Of a stretch of 39,495 nt of DNA, positions 35,026 to 39,495 are shown in pieces. Position 1 is the first letter of the stretch. Every line of letters begins with the position of its first letter. The DNA is from Oryzibacter oryziterrae (GTDB lineage Bacteria; Pseudomonadota; Alphaproteobacteria; Rhizobiales; Pleomorphomonadaceae), in contig NZ_JAKJIC010000030.1 in the NCBI RefSeq assembly GCF_021864535.1, positions 1 through 39,495 on the forward strand, given 5' to 3'. The notes under the pieces were generated by a model, which was given only the letters and a program-made list of their open reading frames with translations, ran no database searches and was not told the DNA's origin. The position numbers were made by a program, and so were the translations under genes.

Positions 35026-35058
35026 AAAAAATGTGCAGGGCGCCTAAACGGCGCGCCC
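35026..35058 (-). terminator. Terminator of the Tat paralogue pair
   Basis: On the minus strand GGGCGCGCC / GGCGCCC form a stem with a small bulge and GTTTA loop, followed after a short spacer by TTTTTT. It separates the paralogue pair from the transporter operon. Confidence 0.55.
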
Positions 35059-35088
35059 CACCGCGAAAGAGGCCGCGCCGGCTGTCGC

Positions 35089-35982
35089 TCATCCCTCCTG
35101 GATCATGTCGATGATGAACCAGCCGACCTTGATGCCGCCCGCCGGTGCCGGACCATTGAGGGCGATCTTGAACTTGGCGGGATTGGTTCCCCGCTTGATG
35201 CCCAGGATGGCCAGGTTGCCGGACACCGCTTGCAAGGTCGCCAGAACCAGGGAACTGGAAAACAGCCGATCCGGGGTGCTGAGGTTGATGGGCGGAATGG
35301 TAACTTCCACCTCCCGCTTGCCCGCCTGCACGGTGGCCTGGCCGGATCTTTTGAAGCGCGTCACCCCTTCTGCCTGAAAGGCGATGCCGCCGGCGCTGGT
35401 GTTTTGCGCTCTGACACCGATTCCCGAGGTGCTGGCGCCGTAGATGCCCGCGCCCTTGCGGCTGGTTCCAATGACGCCGGAGTTGTTTTCGGACGTTCCG
35501 TAGATCGCCGCAAGGTCACGACCGGCCGTCGTGGTTTTGGGGCGCAGGTTTTCCGCGTAGATGGCGGCCGTGAAGCTACCCTGAACATTGGCGGCAATTG
35601 TCCCGCCGTGGCCATTCAGGTAGCTCGCAGTCGGCCCGTCGTTCACGCCGAAGGCATAGTCTTGGTAGTTTGCTCCGCCGGTGAAGGTCAGGCTCGTCGG
35701 GTGGTTTGCCTGATTGTAATAACTGCCAGCCACCAGCGCATCGCCTGTGGCCGCTTCGGCCTTGCCGGTTCCGCCGGCCAGTCCGGCAACCGCTCCCGCA
35801 GCGGCAGCGGCAACGCCGGCGAACAGCCCGCGCCGCGACAATGCGGGCGATACGGCCTCGACCTGCGCACCGGAAGCCTCACCGGCAAGGCGCTGAATCA
35901 CCGCCTGTTGCTGTTCGATCAACTGGCGCTGCGCTTCGACCGTACGCGCCAATGCTTCAAATTCTTCGCGTGAAACGCTCAT
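35089..35982 (-). CDS. Tat-signal envelope protein A, tandem paralogue
   Basis: 297 residues. 1-40: Gln/Glu-rich predicted coiled coil (SREEFEALARTVEAQRQLIE). 48-75: twin-arginine signal LSRRGLFAGVAAAAAGAVAG, with Arg50-Arg51, cleavage near KAEAA. 76-~180: block shared with its neighbour (TGDALVAGSYYN, HPTSLTFTGGANYQDYAFGV). ~150-215: short Gly-rich beta units (VIGTSRKGAGIYGASTSGIG). C-terminal ~90 residues: beta domain with FKRSGQATVQAG and KVGWFIIDM. Similar C-terminal domains occur in many actinobacterial Tat proteins of unknown function (from memory). A coiled coil of 45 residues ahead of the RR pair is unusually long for a Tat signal. Role unknown. Confidence 0.82.
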   Translation of the reverse strand: MSVSREEFEALARTVEAQRQLIEQQQAVIQRLAGEASGAQVEAVSPALSRRGLFAGVAAAAAGAVAGLAGGTGKAEAATGDALVAGSYYNQANHPTSLTFTGGANYQDYAFGVNDGPTASYLNGHGGTIAANVQGSFTAAIYAENLRPKTTTAGRDLAAIYGTSENNSGVIGTSRKGAGIYGASTSGIGVRAQNTSAGGIAFQAEGVTRFKRSGQATVQAGKREVEVTIPPINLSTPDRLFSSSLVLATLQAVSGNLAILGIKRGTNPAKFKIALNGPAPAGGIKVGWFIIDMIQEG

Positions 35983-36105
35983 GGAGTAACTCCCGAAACA
36001 ACGAAAAATACCCAAGCCGTGCCAGGAATTTGCGCGGCGTGTTCCAACAAGTCCACGGATGATGCATCCAAACCGGCAGGACCAGATTGCCGAAAACCGC
36101 TTCAA

Positions 36106-36951
36106 TCACAGCCGATCGAAAATCACCCACGCCACCTTGGCGCCGCCCGCCGGTGCATTGCCCGTCAGCACGATCTTGAAGGAAGACGGGCTGGTCGTCT
36201 TGACCTCGACACGCGCAACGCTCACGCCGCTGGTGGCCGTCTGGATCGTGGCGAAGACCATGGCAGTTGCCTTGAGCTGGGTCACAGCCACGGTGGCGGT
36301 CTTCTGCCCGGCCTTCACGGTGGTCAGTCCGGACCGGGACATGCGGGCCACGCCGTCGACCTTCAGCGCGGTTTGGTTGATCTGACTGTCGCCATAGGCA
36401 GAAACGCCGACGCCCCCGCTGTTGGCGGCTAGCCCATAGACACCGACCGAACCATAGCCCTGAATGCCGATGCCCGTTTCCGACGAACCAGCGATGGCCC
36501 TGCCGTACTTGCTAAAGGCAAAAATGCCTACCCGTCCGCTCTGGGTAAGGTCCTCAGCATATATCGCTGCGGGTAGGCCTGTCACATTGGCGCAGATGGT
36601 GCCGGCGCCCTGGAACTTGTCCAGATATCCATCGTTCACGCCGAACGCATAATCCTTGTAGGTGGCCCCTCCGGTGAAGGTGAGGCTGGTCGGGTGGTTG
36701 ACCACGTTGTAGTAGCTGCCTGCCACCAGTGCATCGCCGGTGGCCGCTTCGGCCCTATTGGTCGTGCCGGCCAAGCCTGCTACCGCGCCGGCTGCGGCCG
36801 CCGCAACGCCCGTGAACAGGCCTCGGCGGCTGATTGGCACGTCTGCATTTTCGGGCTGCCGATCCAGCTGCGCTTCCAGCCTGGCGATTGTCTGCTGCTG
36901 CGAAACGACCAGTTGCTTGAGCGCGTCAAATTCCTCGCGTGAAACCGTCAT
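36106..36951 (-). CDS. Tat-signal envelope protein B, tandem paralogue
   Basis: 281 residues, same architecture as protein A: N-terminal coiled coil (SREEFDALKQLVVSQQQ), Tat signal SRRGLFTGVAAAAAGAVAG (Arg42-Arg43), the TGDALVAGSYYN / HPTSLTFTGGATYKDYAFGV block, a Gly-rich middle (GIGIQGYGSVGVYGLAANSG) and C-terminal beta domain (MSRSGLTTVKAG, AKVAWVIFD). The Tat and adjoining block are nearly identical in the two proteins while the middle and C-terminus have diverged. GGAG lies 8 nt before the ATG; a TTG just upstream is less likely. It is upstream of gene A, 123 nt apart, so the pair may be one transcript. Confidence 0.82.
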   Translation of the reverse strand: MTVSREEFDALKQLVVSQQQTIARLEAQLDRQPENADVPISRRGLFTGVAAAAAGAVAGLAGTTNRAEAATGDALVAGSYYNVVNHPTSLTFTGGATYKDYAFGVNDGYLDKFQGAGTICANVTGLPAAIYAEDLTQSGRVGIFAFSKYGRAIAGSSETGIGIQGYGSVGVYGLAANSGGVGVSAYGDSQINQTALKVDGVARMSRSGLTTVKAGQKTATVAVTQLKATAMVFATIQTATSGVSVARVEVKTTSPSSFKIVLTGNAPAGGAKVAWVIFDRL

Positions 36952-37069
36952 CGCAAATGTCTCCAAACATGAATTTCAAACAAACCGGAAATAATGATTC
37001 ATACATCTCACATGAAAGTTTTTTCAACAAGAGGCAAACACAGCCGCGCGGTCAAATCACGCAACCTGG

Positions 37070-38011
37070 TCAGCCCGGCAAGCGCGTCAGAAGATCTGCG
37101 GCAACGGAAGCGGCGATCACCGCCGGTTCCTTCGACAGGATGCCGGGAATGCCGATGGGACAGGCAAATGCCCCCGCCATTTCCGCATCATGGCCCAGAT
37201 CTCTGAGCCGTCGCTCGAACCGCGCGCGCTTGGTGGCGCTGCCGATCATGCCGACATAGGGAAAGCCGCCCCGCACGAGTGCCGCGTGCAGGATGTCGAG
37301 ATCGAGGCCGTGATCATGCGTCATGATCAGGATGGATGTGTCCGGGGCCAGCTCGGCGACGAGTGCAGCGGGCTCTGGCGCGTACCGCTCCTTGAGGTGG
37401 GCAAAGGGCAAGCCCGGCAACGCCTCGGCGCGGCTGTCGATCAGCGTGACGTCGAAGGGGAGCGGTGCGAGAGCCAGCACGATCGCCCGGCCCACATGCC
37501 CGGCGCCGAACAGTGCCACCGGGTGCATCAGCCGGCCGAATCCCTCGACGAGCCATCCTGAGGCGTCCAGTTGCGCAAAGGCCGGCCGCCGATCCCTCGA
37601 TGTCACGCGGCGGTCGATCGGCTGCCCGGCCACAAACTGCGCTTCGGTCTGGAAGGGTCCCCCCTGCTCTGCCGCCGCCAGGCTCTGCAGATGCCCGGTG
37701 CGCCCGGCGGTGAACACCTCGACGATGAGGCTTGCGTGGCCACCGCAGCATTGGCCGGTCGACGGGCCGAGGGCCAATGACAGGCGTTCGGCTGTCTCCT
37801 GACCTGCCTTCATCATCGCCTGGGCACGTTCGGTCGCCTCCAGCTCCAGCCGCCCGCCGCCGATGGTGCCGGATATGGCGCCGTCGCGCGACAGGATCAT
37901 GCGGGCGCCAGCCTCGCGCGGCGTCGATCCGCGGGCATCGGCCACCGTGATCAGTGCGGCGATTCCATCACGGGCGACAAGGCGGGCAAGCGGGGCAAAG
38001 ACGTCGGACAT
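37070..38011 (-). CDS. xdhC: Xanthine dehydrogenase accessory protein XdhC
   Basis: Binds molybdenum cofactor, promotes its sulfuration and inserts it into xanthine dehydrogenase. 313 residues. N-terminal XdhC/CoxI domain with ADARGSTPREAGARM, GTIGGGRLE and the conserved GQCCGG motif; C-terminal Rossmann fold PVALFGAGHVGRAIV and THDHGLDLDIL, GMIGSATKRARFE. The start at MSDVF gives the normal N-terminus; the frame extends upstream into the HAD gene on the other strand, which is not credible. It matches the XdhB fragment at the right edge, although a plus-strand gene intervenes. Confidence 0.95.
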   Translation of the reverse strand: MSDVFAPLARLVARDGIAALITVADARGSTPREAGARMILSRDGAISGTIGGGRLELEATERAQAMMKAGQETAERLSLALGPSTGQCCGGHASLIVEVFTAGRTGHLQSLAAAEQGGPFQTEAQFVAGQPIDRRVTSRDRRPAFAQLDASGWLVEGFGRLMHPVALFGAGHVGRAIVLALAPLPFDVTLIDSRAEALPGLPFAHLKERYAPEPAALVAELAPDTSILIMTHDHGLDLDILHAALVRGGFPYVGMIGSATKRARFERRLRDLGHDAEMAGAFACPIGIPGILSKEPAVIAASVAADLLTRLPG

Positions 38012-38132
38012 GGGGCAAGTGTAGTCGGGGACCGCGCTCGTGTCATCCGAGCCTTGCAGCATCAGCGCTTTCCATTCGCGGACGGACAGGGTATCCAACA
38101 GCGCAAATTCCTTGCCGGAGTCCCCGTTGCCC

Positions 38133-38801
38133 ATGTTCACCGAAGGCCTGCTCTTTGACCTCGACGGTACGCTGACCGACAGCGATCCCCTGCATTTCGA
38201 GGCCTTCGTCCGCACTGCCAGCGACTATGGCGTCGCGATGGACGAGGAGATGTTCCGTGTGCACGTGTCCGGCCAGACCAATGCCAACATCTGCCGCAAT
38301 CTGTTTTCGCATGTGGACGACGGCCTGCATCCGAAGATCGCCGACGACAAGGAAGCCCTGTTCCGCAGCCTGATCGTCGGCAAGCTGAAGCCGATTCCCG
38401 GTCTTCTGGACTTTCTCGATTGGGCCAAGGCGCGCGGCATGGGCATGGCGGTCGTCAGCAACGCGCCGCGGGCCAACGTCAAGGACATGCTGGCTGCGCT
38501 TGGAATCGCCGACTATTTCTCGGCCATTGTCATCGGCAGCGAGCTGCCGCGCGGCAAGCCCGATCCGCTGCCCTATCTCACCGGCCTTGAAAAGCTCGGA
38601 GTCCCCGCCGCCAAGACGCTGGCCTTCGAGGACGCGCCTCCCGGCATCACCGCTGCCCACCGCGCCGGCATCGCCACGGTGGCCTTGCGCACCTCGCTGT
38701 CGGACGAAGAAGCCCGCGCCAATGGCGCCAACGTCACCATTGCCGACTATCGCGATCCCCAGCTGATGGCCTACGTGCTGTCGGTGCTGGACGGCGCCTG
38801 A
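38133..38801 (+). CDS. HAD-family phosphatase (beta-phosphoglucomutase-like)
   Basis: 222-residue HAD subfamily IA hydrolase. Motif I LLFDLDGTLTDS (Asp9, Asp11), motif II VVSNAP, motif III Lys in RGKPDPLPY, motif IV FEDAPPGITAA. Typical of phosphoglycolate/beta-phosphoglucomutase-like enzymes that dephosphorylate small metabolites; substrate unknown. Located between and opposite to xdhC and the I42 inhibitor gene, with its stop abutting the inhibitor stop. The ribosome site (GGAG) is about 13 nt from the ATG. Confidence 0.9.
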   Translation: MFTEGLLFDLDGTLTDSDPLHFEAFVRTASDYGVAMDEEMFRVHVSGQTNANICRNLFSHVDDGLHPKIADDKEALFRSLIVGKLKPIPGLLDFLDWAKARGMGMAVVSNAPRANVKDMLAALGIADYFSAIVIGSELPRGKPDPLPYLTGLEKLGVPAAKTLAFEDAPPGITAAHRAGIATVALRTSLSDEEARANGANVTIADYRDPQLMAYVLSVLDGA

Positions 38802-39209
38802 TCACTTCGCTTCCACGTTCAGGCTAAATGTCTCCACCGGCGCCACCCCGGTTTCCCAGGGGCGGCGATAGCCGAGCTCGATCACGCTGGTGCCTGCGGC
38901 GATCGCCTTGAGACGGAACAGCACCTTGCCCGGGGCGCCGGGCATCGGGGTGGCCGCCGGCTGCGACTCGTGCCCGGAAAGCGACACCAGCGCCGGATCG
39001 CTCTTCACCACGTCCCAGCTGTAGCCGGTCGTCACATTCTCATCGAGCAGGATGCTGATCTCGCTGCCGACGGCGATCTTGACCGTCTGCCCGTTGGCCT
39101 TGGCGCCCAGGGCCACCGCGGCGGCGGTATCGTCGGCGCAAGCGGGCAAGCCGGCGATCGGCAGCAGCACGGCAGCACAAAGCATCAAGCGCGACAAGGA
39201 CTTCAACAT
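38802..39209 (-). CDS. Chagasin-type protease inhibitor (I42) lipoprotein
   Basis: 135 residues. Signal peptide with lipobox LPAC (Cys24), so probably anchored to a membrane. The mature part has the I42/chagasin hallmarks: loop ENVTTGYSW (TTGY at 60-63), a Gly/Pro-rich second loop (PMPGAPGKVLFRLKA) and RRPWE (116-118). This family inhibits papain-like cysteine proteases from a periplasmic or surface position. No protease target is in the window. It sits 87 nt downstream of xdhB on the same strand, and may be read through from it. Confidence 0.85.
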   Translation of the reverse strand: MLKSLSRLMLCAAVLLPIAGLPACADDTAAAVALGAKANGQTVKIAVGSEISILLDENVTTGYSWDVVKSDPALVSLSGHESQPAATPMPGAPGKVLFRLKAIAAGTSVIELGYRRPWETGVAPVETFSLNVEAK

Positions 39210-39296
39210 TGGGGCCTCCCGGACATGGTCGGAGGCATCTTATCGACCTGATGGGCGGTTGACCATCCGGGAGATTGGCCCCGGATGGTTCTGGTC

Positions 39297-39495
39297 TCAT
39301 TCGGCGTGGCGCATGTAGCCGACGGCGCGCATGATGGCTTCCGGCGTGGCCGGGGCATCGAGCGGCGGCACTACACCGGGACGCAGGCTGGCGACGGCGT
39401 CGAAGATCGCCGAGAACACCGCGCATCCATGCATGAACGGCGGCTCGCCGACCGCCTTGGACGAGTAGATCGTCTCCTCGCGGTTGCTGTTCTCG
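39297..39495 (-). CDS. xdhB: Xanthine dehydrogenase molybdopterin-binding subunit, C-terminus (rest outside window)
   Basis: Last 65 codons of a molybdenum hydroxylase large subunit. NREETIYSSKAVGEPPF is the block just after the catalytic Glu region in XdhB-type proteins, followed by the helix VFSAIFDAVASL and the C-terminal SPATPEAIMRAV-like PATPEAIMRAVGY. Product converts hypoxanthine/xanthine to urate with XdhA. Identification rests on a short stretch but the motif is distinctive, and xdhC nearby supports it. Confidence 0.88.
   Translation of the reverse strand, partial: ENSNREETIYSSKAVGEPPFMHGCAVFSAIFDAVASLRPGVVPPLDAPATPEAIMRAVGYMRHAE

Overview
The window is high-GC alphaproteobacterial chromosome, most likely from the Hyphomicrobiales (Rhizobiales). 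The support is the rpsF-rpsR-DUF2232-rplI-dnaB gene order, the PuuD-type urate hydroxylase, the long acidic L9 and RD-rich S6 tails, and short intergenic palindromes of the kind scattered through Rhizobiales genomes. An oxygen-sensitive pyruvate formate-lyase operon points to a facultatively fermentative member (a Pleomorphomonas-like relative is a guess). No phage, transposase, integrase or CRISPR array was seen.

Layout. 1-833: 3' end of gap (GAPDH) and its terminator. 834-2540: a 1.7-kb gene-free island packed with palindromic repeats. 2541-6978: focA, pflB and pflA, an anaerobic pyruvate/formate module. 7074-8714: an AraC-type regulator followed by a VOC-YciI fusion enzyme. 8715-9262: a second copy of one intergenic repeat plus debris, including the last 31 or so codons of an EF-G-like gene. 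9263-11893: a small secreted protein and the intact EF-G-like gene, whose switch-II histidine is replaced by serine. 12438-17092: a dimethylglycine/sarcosine dehydrogenase-type FAD-GcvT protein, a small P-loop kinase and branched-chain aminotransferase. 17493-20015: an 840-residue secreted low-complexity protein with a Tyr/Ser-rich segment and Asp/Gly/Ser tandem repeats of exactly 117 bp and 69 bp. 20353-22909: an SGNH-hydrolase-like protein, tRNA-Asp(GTC) and a predicted Tat-exported protein of unknown function. 23370-27553: rpsF, rpsR, DUF2232, rplI, dnaB. 27656-39495: a mostly minus-strand purine-related block with urate hydroxylase PuuD, a YciB-like membrane protein, a complete BMP-type nucleoside/purine ABC transporter, two tandem paralogous Tat-signal proteins, XdhC, a plus-strand HAD phosphatase, a chagasin-type (I42) inhibitor lipoprotein and the C-terminus of XdhB.

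How the genes work together. PflA activates PflB, which cleaves pyruvate to acetyl-CoA and formate; FocA moves formate across the membrane. In the last block the transporter would import purine nucleosides or bases, xanthine dehydrogenase (XdhB, matured by XdhC) would make urate, and PuuD would hydroxylate urate at the membrane. A perfect 7-bp-arm palindrome upstream of the transporter ATPase gene is a candidate operator for that operon.

Least explained by known families: the repeat protein at 17493-20015, the tandem Tat paralogues at 35089-36951, the Ser-for-His EF-G-like GTPase with its nearby 3' remnant, and the repeat island at 989-2256.
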